Assembly: GCF_002285265.1 (NCBI RefSeq)
Contig: NZ_NSJB01000001.1
Location: 558,001-622,000, forward strand
Direction: 5' to 3'
Length of the DNA: 64,000 nt
Source: Vandammella animalimorsus
GTDB taxonomy: Bacteria; Pseudomonadota; Gammaproteobacteria; Burkholderiales; Burkholderiaceae_C
The notes beneath the pieces are model-generated. The model was not told the DNA's origin. It did not search any database and saw only the letters and a program-made list of their open reading frames with translations. Below, in pieces: positions 54,938 to 64,000 of the stretch (its first letter is position 1; the number at the start of each line of letters is the position of its first letter). Made by a program: the position numbers and the translations under genes.

Positions 54938-56158
54938 ATGTCCGCCTGGGTACTGCCCGACCACATTGCCGATGTCCTGCCTTGCGAGGCGCGCCACATG
55001 GAAGGGCTGCGGCGCAGCCTGTTGGACGTAGCCGCCAGCTTTGGCTACGAGCTGATCGTGCCGCCGCTGATGGAGTACCTCGAATCGCTGCTGACCGGCA
55101 GCGGCCAGGCGCTGGATCTGCAAATCGTCAAGAGCGTGGACCAGCTCTCGGGCCGCACCGTGGGCATCCGCGCCGACAGCACGCCCCAGGTGGCGCGCAT
55201 CGACGCGCACCTGCTCAACCGCCCGGGCGTGGCACGGCTGTGCTATTGCGGCCCGGTGCTGCATGCCCGCCCCGAGCGCCCCGGGGCCTCGCGCGAGCTG
55301 CTGCAATTTGGCGCTGAAATCTACGGCCACGCAGGCCCCGAGGCCGATCTGGAAATCGTGCAGCTGGCCCTGGCCTGCACGCGCCAGCCAGGCATTGCCG
55401 CGCCGGTGCTGGTGCTGGGCGACGTGCGCATCGTGCGCAGCCTGCTGGCTGGCGTGATGGCCAGCATGGACACCCTGGCCGCCGTGCACACCGCGCTGGC
55501 TGCCAAGGACGCCAGCGCGCTGCAGGCGGCCACGGCCGACTTCCCGCAGGCCCAGCGCGAAGGCTTGGCCGCGCTGCTGGATTTGTACGGCGAGCCCGGG
55601 CCCGTCATGGCCCAGGCCCGGCAGCGGCTGGCGCCATTTCCGGCCGCGCTCAAGGTACTCGATGGCCTGCAGTGGCTGACGCAGCAATTGCAGGCCGAAG
55701 GCCAGGCCCTGGCTTTGAGCTACGACCTGGCCGACGTGCGCGGCTACGGCTACTACAGCGGCATGCGCTTCTCGCTCTACGTGCCCGGCTGCAACGACGC
55801 GCTGGTGCGCGGCGGCCGTTATGACGAGGCCGGCGCCGTGTTCGGGCGCAACCGTCCGGCAGCGGGCTTCAGCCTGGATGTCAAGCAGCTGACCCGCGTG
55901 GCCAGCCAGCGCCCCCAGGCCATGGCCATCCGCGCCCCTTGGGTGGAGGGCGACGCCGCGCTGCGCAGCGCCATCGCCCGCTTGCGCAGCCAGGGCGAAG
56001 TGGTGCTGCAAACCCTGCCCGGCAGCGCCGCTGCGGACGATGCACTGCGCTGCGACCGCGAATTGCGGCTGTGCAATGGGCAGTGGCAGGTGCAGCAAGC
56101 CAGGCTACAGCCCGCCACTGAGGATGAGGGCGTGCTGGAAACAGAAACACCCCGCTGA
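54938..56158 (+). CDS. hisZ: ATP phosphoribosyltransferase regulatory subunit
   Basis: HisZ is a catalytically dead histidyl-tRNA-synthetase-like protein that activates short HisG and senses histidine. The 406-residue product has class II synthetase features without catalysis: [76 protein letters not shown] and [11 protein letters not shown]. The ATG at 54938 is preferred to a TTG 12 bp earlier. It precedes purA, the usual order in Burkholderiales. Confidence 0.93.
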   Translation: MSAWVLPDHIADVLPCEARHMEGLRRSLLDVAASFGYELIVPPLMEYLESLLTGSGQALDLQIVKSVDQLSGRTVGIRADSTPQVARIDAHLLNRPGVARLCYCGPVLHARPERPGASRELLQFGAEIYGHAGPEADLEIVQLALACTRQPGIAAPVLVLGDVRIVRSLLAGVMASMDTLAAVHTALAAKDASALQAATADFPQAQREGLAALLDLYGEPGPVMAQARQRLAPFPAALKVLDGLQWLTQQLQAEGQALALSYDLADVRGYGYYSGMRFSLYVPGCNDALVRGGRYDEAGAVFGRNRPAAGFSLDVKQLTRVASQRPQAMAIRAPWVEGDAALRSAIARLRSQGEVVLQTLPGSAAADDALRCDRELRLCNGQWQVQQARLQPATEDEGVLETETPR

Positions 56159-56257
56159 AAGCACTCGCCAACAAGGGCCGCCCTGCGCGGGGCCGCATGC
56201 GCTGCGCGCACCATGACCAGGCCCGAGCAACTGGCCGCCCCGGCCCCAAACCTTTGA

Positions 56258-57708
<1,451 letters not shown>

Positions 57709-57709
<1 letters not shown>

Positions 57710-57823
57710 GAGCCTTTCAAAGTCTCGGCTCGGGTGGGCAAAAATGGTTTGGGGTGGGCTGCAACGGCGCAGACCGCCCAATCCGCTTGGTTAACCGCCG
57801 TGCAGAGACTTTGAACAGCCTCT
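57709..57823. repeat. Inverted-repeat element (MITE-like), copy 2
   Basis: This 115-bp element starts at the last base of the purA stop. The left end AGAGCCTTTCAAAGTCTC (57709-57726) and the right end GAGACTTTGAACAGCCTCT (57805-57823) are inverted repeats (AGAG-C-T-TTCAAAGTCTC in common). The inside contains ATGGTTTGGGGTGGGCTGC, shared with the element at 7890-8085. It encodes nothing. Confidence 0.75.
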
Positions 57824-57863
57824 AAGAGCTTCCCAGCACCAACAACCCAGGAGACCTCGCCCC

Positions 57864-58385
57864 ATGCTCACCGAAGACGGCAAGCACCTGTACGTCAGCT
57901 ACCACGAATACCACAACCTGATCGAAAAGCTGGCACTGCAAATCCACCGCTCGGGTTGGGAATTCGACAACGTGCTTTGCCTGGCGCGCGGCGGCCTGCG
58001 CCCGGGCGACATCATCAGCCGCATCTTCGAGCGGCCGCTGGCCATCATGTCCACCAGCTCCTACCGCGCCGCAGCCGGCACCATCCAGGGCAAGCTGGAT
58101 TTGGCCAAATACATCACCACGCCCAAGGGTGAGCTCTCTGGCCGGGTGCTGCTGGTCGATGACCTGGCCGACACCGGCCACACGCTGCACGCCGTGGTCG
58201 AGATGCTGCGCCGCGACTATCCGCCCATCACCGAGCTGCGCAGCGCCGTGATCTGGACCAAGGGCATCTCCACCTTCCGCGCCGATTACTCCGCAGAAGA
58301 GCTGCCCACCAACCCCTGGATCCACCAGCCCTTCGAGCAATACGACAGCACCCGCCCGCAGGACCTGCTGCATAAATGGGGCTGA
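57864..58385 (+). CDS. Phosphoribosyltransferase family protein
   Basis: The 173-residue type I PRTase has the PRPP loop VLLVDDLADTGHTLHAVV and an early conserved LCLARGGLRPGDIISRIF segment. It resembles Gpt/xanthine-guanine PRTase-like proteins often found after purA in Burkholderiales, which suggests purine salvage; the base specificity is not clear from sequence. The ATG at 57864 follows CAGGAGACC. It is separated from purA by the repeat element. Confidence 0.88.
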   Translation: MLTEDGKHLYVSYHEYHNLIEKLALQIHRSGWEFDNVLCLARGGLRPGDIISRIFERPLAIMSTSSYRAAAGTIQGKLDLAKYITTPKGELSGRVLLVDDLADTGHTLHAVVEMLRRDYPPITELRSAVIWTKGISTFRADYSAEELPTNPWIHQPFEQYDSTRPQDLLHKWG

Positions 58386-58671
58386 GATCCTGAATCCAGG
58401 CGAAGCGCCTGCAGGCATCCGCATGGCCGCTTGGGTGCGGGACGGGCTGGCAGCAATGGCTTGAGTTGCTGCCAATATTCCCCAGAATGCCGGATCGGCA
58501 TGAAACACACATTGCTGCAGCAACATCGCCTCCCTGCTTATTAATTAATACGATGTATATTATGTCAAATATCAAGTGGATGATTTTCACCATGAACAGC
58601 TACGCCATCGAGGCGATGCCCGAGGTGGCCTGAGCTGGCCCGATCTTCAACCTGGTGACACACGCACGCCC
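58386..58671. other. Intergenic with an AT-rich island
   Basis: No gene is supported in this 286-bp gap. Bases about 58536-58590 are strikingly AT-rich for this genome and include the perfect 12-bp palindrome TATTAATTAATA (58539-58550). On the minus strand a consensus TTGACA lies next to it. It may be a regulatory site for the amidase gene or a scar of inserted DNA. Confidence 0.5.
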
Positions 58672-60042
58672 ATGAACTGCCCCATCCCCACACTGGCCGC
58701 GCTGGCCGATGATCTGGCCGCTGGCCGCGCCACGGCCCTGCAACTGACCGAGGCTGCACTGGCGCGCGCCGAGGACCCGGCCGGCGAAGGCGCGCGCGTG
58801 TTCACGCGCATCGACCGCGAGCGCGCGCTGGCGCTGGCGCGTGCCAGTGATGGGCTGCGCGCCGCCGGCATCGTGCGCTCGCCGCTGGAGGGCCTGCCGG
58901 TGTCGGTCAAGGACTTGTTCGACGTGGCCGGCCAGGCCACCACGGCCGGCTCGGCCGTGCTGCGCCAGGCCCCGGCGGCCACGCGCAACGCCCCGGTGAT
59001 CGAGCGCCTGCTGGCCGCCGGCGCAGTCATCGTCGGGCGCACCAACATGACGGAATTCGCCTTTTCCGGCCTGGGGCTGAACCCGCACTACGGCACGCCG
59101 AAAAACCCCTGGGACCGCGCCACCGGGCGCATTCCGGGCGGCTCCTCCAGCGGCGCGGCCGTCTGCGTCACCGATGGCATGGCCGCGCTGGCCATTGGCT
59201 CGGACACCGGCGGCTCGGTGCGCATTCCCTCGGCGCTGTGCGGGCTGACGGGCTTCAAGCCCACCCAGCGGCGCGTGCCCACGGCCGGCGCGCTGCCGCT
59301 GTCCACCTCGCTGGACTCCATCGGCCCGCTGGCCGCCAGCGTGCACTGCTGCGCCCTGGCCGATGCCGTGCTGGCCGGCGCCGATGCGCAGACGCTGCCC
59401 GCGCCGCTGCCGCTGGCCGACGCGCGCCTGGCCGTGCCCGCGCAGGTGGCGCTCGATGACCTGGACGAAGCCGTGGCCGCCGCCTTCGAACGCGCCCTGG
59501 CCTGCCTGCGCGAGGCCGGCGCGCGCATCCACAGCCTGCCCGTGCCCGAATTTTCCGAGCTGGCCGCGCTGCATGCGCGCGGCACCCTGGCCGGCGCCGA
59601 AGCCTGGGCCTGGCACCGCCGCCTGCTGGCCGAGCAGGCCAGCGGCTACGACCCGCGCGTGCGCGTGCGCATCGAGGCCGGCGCGCGCATGGACGCGGCC
59701 GATTACATCGCGCTGCGCGCCGCGCGCCAGCACTGGATCGCCCAGGTGCAGGCGCGGCTGGCGCCCTTCGATGCGCTGCTGATGCCCACCGTGCCGCACA
59801 TTGCGCCGCCCATTGCCGCGCTGCAGGCCGACGATGCGCTGTACGGCCAGACCAATCTGCTGATGCTGCGCAACCCGACGCTGATCAATTTTCTGGATGG
59901 CTGTGCCCTGTCCCTGCCCTGCCATGCGCCTGGTGACGCGCCCGTAGGCCTGATGCTGGCCGGGCCGGCACTGACCGATGCGCGCATCCTGGGCCTGGGG
60001 CTGAGCGTGGAGGCCGCGCTGGCGCGCCTGCGCGGCAACTGA
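58672..60042 (+). CDS. Amidase-signature family hydrolase
   Basis: The 456-residue product has the Ser-Ser-Lys triad of amidase-signature enzymes: Lys in PVSVKDLFDVAG, the Ser cluster GGSSSGAAVCV and the nucleophile region GSDTGGSVRIPSALCG. RTNMTEFAFSGLGLNPHYGTPKNPWD is typical of the group. It could be a free amidase or a GatA paralogue; no gatB or gatC lies beside it, so a catabolic amidase is more likely. The ATG at 58672 is preferred. Confidence 0.88.
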   Translation: MNCPIPTLAALADDLAAGRATALQLTEAALARAEDPAGEGARVFTRIDRERALALARASDGLRAAGIVRSPLEGLPVSVKDLFDVAGQATTAGSAVLRQAPAATRNAPVIERLLAAGAVIVGRTNMTEFAFSGLGLNPHYGTPKNPWDRATGRIPGGSSSGAAVCVTDGMAALAIGSDTGGSVRIPSALCGLTGFKPTQRRVPTAGALPLSTSLDSIGPLAASVHCCALADAVLAGADAQTLPAPLPLADARLAVPAQVALDDLDEAVAAAFERALACLREAGARIHSLPVPEFSELAALHARGTLAGAEAWAWHRRLLAEQASGYDPRVRVRIEAGARMDAADYIALRAARQHWIAQVQARLAPFDALLMPTVPHIAPPIAALQADDALYGQTNLLMLRNPTLINFLDGCALSLPCHAPGDAPVGLMLAGPALTDARILGLGLSVEAALARLRGN

Positions 60043-60090
60043 CGCCGTGGCGGCGCGCCGAACTTCAGGCGCGTAACCTGGCGCGCGATC

Positions 60091-60978
60091 TCATGACTGG
60101 CGCGCGGCGGCGTTGGCGCGGCGTTCGATCTCGCGGTGGCGGCGCAGGGTTTGCCATTCCTCCTGCGCGAATTGCTCGGCCAGCTGCTCGACCAGATAGA
60201 CCGAGCGGTGCTGGCCGCCCGTGCAGCCGATGGCCACGCTGACGTAGCTGCGGTGGTTTTGCGCGTGCTGCGGCAGCCATTTGTGCAAGAAGGCCGTCAC
60301 GTCATGCTGCATGACGTGCACCAGCGGCTCGCGCGCGAGGAATTCGGCCACGGGCGCGTCCAGCCCGGTCAGCGGGCGCAGCGCCGGGTCGTAGTGCGGG
60401 TTGGGCAGCATGCGCACGTCGAACACGTAGTCCGCATCGCGCGGGATGCCCCGCTTGTAGGAGAAGGACTGGAAGATCAGCACCAGATGGCCCGGGCCCA
60501 GGCGCAGGATTTGCTTGAGCTGGCTTTGCAGCTCGGCCGAGCGGGTCAGGCTGGTGTCGATGACCAGCGACATGTCGCGCAGCGCCCCCATCAGGCCGCG
60601 TTCGCGCAGGATGATTTGCACCAGCGCGTCGTCGCCATGCGCATCGGCATCGGCGGCCAGCGGGTGCTTGCGGCGCGTTTCGGAAAAGCGCCGCACCAGC
60701 GCATCGGTCGAGGCGTCGAGAAACAGCACGCGCACGTTCACGCCCTGGTCGCGCACGTTCTGCAGAATGGGCGGCACCAGCGGCAGCGAAGCGGCGCTGC
60801 GCACGTCGATGACGATGGCCATGCGCGAGATCTGCTGGTTGCGCTCCAGCGTCAGGCTGGGCAGCAGCAGCTCGGGCGGCAGGTTGTCGATGCAGTAATA
60901 GCCCGCGTCCTCCAGGGCGCTCAAGGCCACGGATTTGCCCGAGCCGGACATGCCGGTAATCACCACCAGTTCACGCAT
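60091..60978 (-). CDS. rapZ: RNase adapter / nucleotide-binding protein RapZ
   Basis: RapZ (YvcJ family) binds nucleotides and, in enterics, guides RNase E to the GlmZ small RNA to control glucosamine-6-phosphate synthase. The 295-residue product has Walker A GMSGSGKS (9-16), [65 protein letters not shown] and the C-terminal [12 protein letters not shown]. All family blocks are present. Confidence 0.95.
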   Translation of the reverse strand: MRELVVITGMSGSGKSVALSALEDAGYYCIDNLPPELLLPSLTLERNQQISRMAIVIDVRSAASLPLVPPILQNVRDQGVNVRVLFLDASTDALVRRFSETRRKHPLAADADAHGDDALVQIILRERGLMGALRDMSLVIDTSLTRSAELQSQLKQILRLGPGHLVLIFQSFSYKRGIPRDADYVFDVRMLPNPHYDPALRPLTGLDAPVAEFLAREPLVHVMQHDVTAFLHKWLPQHAQNHRSYVSVAIGCTGGQHRSVYLVEQLAEQFAQEEWQTLRRHREIERRANAAARQS

Positions 60979-61015
60979 TGCGTCTTGCTCCAGAAGTTCA
61001 GCGCCAGAAGTTCCA

Positions 61016-62779
61016 CTAAGGCCTGTGCCCGGCCTTGCCGCCGCGGGCAGTGCGGCCAGCCTTGCCAGCAGCGCGTGGCGCTGCGGGTGCTGGCGCTTGG
61101 GCCTGCGCCTGGGCGGCGGCCTCCTGCAGCATCTCCGTGGCGTGCTCCAGCGTGGCCTGGCTGGGCGCGTCGCTGCCGAGCATGCGGGCGATCTCGGCCA
61201 CGCGCTGCGCGCCCTGCACGGGCTGCACGCTGCTGCTGATGCTTGCGCCCTGGCGCTGCTTGCGCACCTGCAGGTGCTGGTGCGCGCAGGCGGCCACCTG
61301 GGGCAGATGGGTCACGGCCAGCACCTGGCGATCGCGCCCGAGCTGGGCCAGCAGCGCGCCCACACGGTGTGCCACGGCCCCGCCAATGCCCGTGTCCACT
61401 TCGTCGAACACCAGCGTGCCGGCCTGGCCCAGGCGGCTGGTCTGCACCGCAATGGCCAGGCTGATGCGCGAGAGCTCACCGCCGGAGGCCACCTTGGCCA
61501 GCGCGCGCGGCGCGCCCTGCTCGTGGCTGGCGATCTGAAATTGCACATCGTCCAGGCCGTGGGCCTGGGGCTGCTGCAGCGGCTGCAGCGCAATGCCAAA
61601 GCGGCTGCCGGCCATGCCCAGCTCTTGCAGGCTGTCGGTCACGGCCTGGGCCAGGCGCGGCGCGGCCTGCTGGCGCTGCTGCGAGAGCTCGCGCGCCAGC
61701 ACCATGAAGCGCTCGCGCGCCTGCTGCTCGGCAGCTTGCAGGGCCTGCAGGTCGATGCCTGCATCCAGCGCCTGCAGGGCCTGCTGCCACTGCTGCCACA
61801 GCGCCGGCAAATCTTCAGGCGGCTGGCGGTGGCGGCGCGCCAGGGCCAGCCATTGGCCCACGCGCTCGTCGAGTTGTTCGAGCTCGGCCGCGTCCCACTC
61901 CTGGGCCTGGGCGTAGTCGCGCAGCTGGCGCGCGGCGTCCTGCAGCTGGTCGGCCAGCGGCTGCAGCTGCTCCTGCAATTGAGCGAACTGCGGCTCGATG
62001 TGGCCGTGCTGCTCCAGCGCCTGCAGGGCCTGGGCCAGCGCGGGCAGCGCCCCCCCCTCGCCCCCCGCCTCGCCGCCGTCCAGCGCCTGCCAGGCCAGGG
62101 CTGCGGCCTGCTGCAGGTCTTGCATGTGCGTCAGGCGCGTGTGCTGTTGGTTGAGTTGCTCCCACTCGCCTTGGCCTGGCGCGAGCTTTTCGATGCTGTC
62201 GAGCTGCCACTGCAGGCGCTCGCGCTCTTGCTGCCATTGGGCCTGGTTGTCCTGCGCCTGCTGCAGCGCCTGCTGGGCCTGGCGCCACTGCGCCCAGGCC
62301 GCTTGCACGGGCGCCTCGTCCACGCCGGCAAAGGCGTCGAGCAGGCCGCGCACCGAGTGCGGGCGCATCAGGCTTTGCCAGGCGTGCTGGCCGTGGATGT
62401 CCACCAGCGCCTCGCCCAGCGTGCGCAGCTGGCTGGCGGTGGCGGCCGAGCCGTTGATCCAGGCGCGGCTCTTGCCCTGCAGGTCCACGGTGCGGCGCAG
62501 CAGCAACGAGCTGCCGGGCTCGAAGCCGTGCTCGTCCAGCCAGGCCAGCAGCGCCGGCTCGCTGGGCAGGTCGAACTCGGCCACCACCTCGGCGCGCTGC
62601 GCCCCCTCGCGCACCAGCGCGGCATCGGCGCGTGCGCCCAGCGCGATCTGCATGGCGTCGATCAGGATGGACTTGCCCGCGCCGGTCTCGCCGCTGAGCA
62701 CCGTAAAGCCCGGCTGCAGCTCCAGCTCCAGCGCCTGCACCAGCACGAAATCGCGCAGCGCCATGCGTTGCAATGCCAT
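61016..62779 (-). CDS. recN: DNA repair protein RecN
   Basis: RecN is an SMC-like ATPase acting in double-strand-break repair. The 587-residue product has Walker A GETGAGKS (30-37), the long coiled coil (about 160-370), signature [15 protein letters not shown]-like ([15 protein letters not shown]) and Walker [14 protein letters not shown], then [12 protein letters not shown]. The C-terminus adds about 35 Ala/Gly/Lys-rich residues beyond the family norm. Its ATG overlaps the nadK stop by one base (TGATG), so the two are coupled. Confidence 0.95.
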   Translation of the reverse strand: MALQRMALRDFVLVQALELELQPGFTVLSGETGAGKSILIDAMQIALGARADAALVREGAQRAEVVAEFDLPSEPALLAWLDEHGFEPGSSLLLRRTVDLQGKSRAWINGSAATASQLRTLGEALVDIHGQHAWQSLMRPHSVRGLLDAFAGVDEAPVQAAWAQWRQAQQALQQAQDNQAQWQQERERLQWQLDSIEKLAPGQGEWEQLNQQHTRLTHMQDLQQAAALAWQALDGGEAGGEGGALPALAQALQALEQHGHIEPQFAQLQEQLQPLADQLQDAARQLRDYAQAQEWDAAELEQLDERVGQWLALARRHRQPPEDLPALWQQWQQALQALDAGIDLQALQAAEQQARERFMVLARELSQQRQQAAPRLAQAVTDSLQELGMAGSRFGIALQPLQQPQAHGLDDVQFQIASHEQGAPRALAKVASGGELSRISLAIAVQTSRLGQAGTLVFDEVDTGIGGAVAHRVGALLAQLGRDRQVLAVTHLPQVAACAHQHLQVRKQRQGASISSSVQPVQGAQRVAEIARMLGSDAPSQATLEHATEMLQEAAAQAQAQAPAPAAPRAAGKAGRTARGGKAGHRP

Positions 62780-63675
62780 CAGCTGCCCCCTTCGTTCCAG
62801 CCCAGCTTGTTGCGCAGCATGGCGAAATAGCTCCAGCCCTTGGGATGCAAAAAGCAGGCGCTGTGCGCCGAGCGGCGCACGCGCAGGCGGTCGCCCACCA
62901 GCAAGTCGGGCATGGTCAGCATGTCGAACTTGGCGCTCATGTCGCGCCCGGCCAGCACCTTGACGGTGATCTCGGTATCGCCGGGCAGTACGATGGGTCG
63001 GTTCGAGAGCTTGTGCGGCGCGATCGGCGCGACCACCCAGCCGGAGGTGGCCGGGTGCACGATGGGCCCGCCCACCGACAGCGAATAGGCCGTCGAGCCC
63101 GTGGGCGTGGCGATGATCAGCCCATCGGCGCGCTGGTTGGAGACGAACTGGCCGTTGACCTCCACACGCAGCTCCAGCATGCCCGAGAGCGCGCCGCGCG
63201 AGATCACCACGTCGTTGACGGCGTCGCCCTCGAAGACGCGCATGCCGCCGCGCTCGACCCAGGCGTGGATCAGCGCGCGCTGGTCCTGCTCGTAAATGCC
63301 GTGCAGCATCGGGCCGAGCTGGTCCTTGTAGTGGTTCAGCGGCAGGTCGGTGACAAAGCCCACCCTGCCCTGGTTGATGCCGATCAGCGGCGTGCCGTAG
63401 GGCGCGAGCTCACGCGCGATGCCCAGCATGGTGCCATCGCCGCCGATGGCAATGCACAGATCGCACTGCTGGCCGATCTGCGCCGGGCTCAGGCGCGGGT
63501 AATGCTCGATCTCCAGGTGCTGCGCCGAGTCCTGCTCCAGCGCCACATCGCAGCCGTAGCGCAGCAGGAACTGCACCACGTCCTCCACGACGGTGCGGGC
63601 GGCGTGGCGTGCGTCGCGCGAGGGCGTGATCTGGTACTTGCCCAGCACCGCCACCTTGTGAAAGCGCGTTTGCAT
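62779..63675 (-). CDS. nadK: NAD kinase
   Basis: NadK makes NADP from NAD and ATP or polyphosphate. The 298-residue product has the catalytic GGDGT (78-82), the NAD contact region GRVGFVTDLP, GDAVNDVVISR, and TPTGSTAYSLSVGGPIVHP with IAPHKLSNRPIVLP. The ATG at 63675 gives MQTRFHKVAVLGKYQ; upstream frame is noise. It is the first gene of nadK-recN. Confidence 0.96.
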   Translation of the reverse strand: MQTRFHKVAVLGKYQITPSRDARHAARTVVEDVVQFLLRYGCDVALEQDSAQHLEIEHYPRLSPAQIGQQCDLCIAIGGDGTMLGIARELAPYGTPLIGINQGRVGFVTDLPLNHYKDQLGPMLHGIYEQDQRALIHAWVERGGMRVFEGDAVNDVVISRGALSGMLELRVEVNGQFVSNQRADGLIIATPTGSTAYSLSVGGPIVHPATSGWVVAPIAPHKLSNRPIVLPGDTEITVKVLAGRDMSAKFDMLTMPDLLVGDRLRVRRSAHSACFLHPKGWSYFAMLRNKLGWNEGGS

Positions 63676-64000
63676 GGTGTGTTGGCAATCGAAAGGCAGT
63701 CGAACGGGGCGCCCGGGACGCGCGCCGGGTGCGGCAAGCAAAGAAAAGTGCGCCAGCCCGCCGCTGCGAGCCAGCGCACCCGCCTTCACCCTTCATGAGC
63801 GCGGCAAGTATAGCGGTAGAAACTGCGCTCCCACGCCGCGCCGCCCGTGGCAGAGCCTGTTCAAAATGCCGATGGCGCGGCCGTCGCCGGCCCTTGCCAG
63901 CGGCCGCGGCAAGCTGCGGTATAGTCCCGCCTCCGCAAAACCGGCCCTTTTTTCCGAGACGCGGCGCCGGCCCGCCTGGCCCCATGCCCGCCCCTGCGCA
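63676..64000. other. Divergent intergenic region upstream of nadK
   Basis: On the minus strand TATACT (63812-63807) is a candidate -10 for nadK. On the plus strand TATAGT near 63912 and a T-run precede an ATG at 63984 whose frame runs out of the window (start of a possible next gene, product unknown). AGAGCCTGTTCAAAAT near 63852 resembles one end of the inverted-repeat family. Confidence 0.4.

Overview
The window is a piece of a high-GC betaproteobacterial chromosome. Gene content and order point to the Comamonadaceae (Burkholderiales): rppH divergent from proS, hisZ-purA, short-form HisG, nadK-recN, a DUF1631 protein, an aceE-aceF-lpdA cluster with lipoyl-bearing E3, and TACAAT-type -10 boxes set directly before start codons. 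No rRNA, tRNA, CRISPR array or complete insertion sequence was seen.

Layout. 1-6.6 kb: end of a HIT-family gene, asd (with a probable leader-peptide/attenuator upstream), parE behind a tandem-repeat block, an unknown membrane-anchored protein, dusA and a glycine-zipper lipoprotein. 6.7-14.2 kb (minus strand): a solitary hemD, a three-gene ABC importer of the TrpXYZ/COG2984 type, and an MlaE-like permease + MCE protein + DUF3108 set that has no ATPase of its own. 14.2-29.3 kb: rppH, proS, a Tat-exported lytic transglycosylase, a CorC/HlyC-type CBS protein, an RhlE-like DEAD-box helicase, ettA, DUF1631, xthA, yggX, a coiled-coil periplasmic protein, folD and a FixJ-type regulator. 29.5-39.2 kb: the partner PAS-PAS histidine kinase, then the pyruvate dehydrogenase genes aceE, aceF and lpdA. 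39.2-43.3 kb: an accessory region with an OLD-like ATPase/TOPRIM gene, a secreted unknown and a PIN/ribbon-helix-helix toxin-antitoxin pair. 43.4-64 kb: an aminotransferase, hisD, hisG, hemW, an EamA exporter, rho with a long C-rich leader, hemX and a short hemY, rarD, hisZ, purA, a phosphoribosyltransferase, an amidase, rapZ, and nadK-recN.

Most of the window is core metabolism and information processing. HisG (short form) and HisZ together make the ATP phosphoribosyltransferase; aceE/aceF/lpdA make the pyruvate dehydrogenase complex; nadK and recN are coupled by overlapping stop and start codons.

The least ordinary parts are these. (1) A 45-codon leader ORF before asd ends in a run of Ile, Thr and Lys codons, all aspartate-family products, and overlaps alternative hairpins. 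(2) An AT-rich, three-helix membrane-protein gene is inserted between aceF and lpdA, and an AT-rich OLD-like nuclease gene sits just after lpdA. (3) REP-like palindromes are translated in frame as inter-domain linkers of both AceF and LpdA. (4) A family of short inverted repeats with TTCAAAGTCTC-like ends recurs in intergenic gaps. (5) The heme genes hemD and hemX-hemY are about 44 kb apart, and HemY is about half its usual length.
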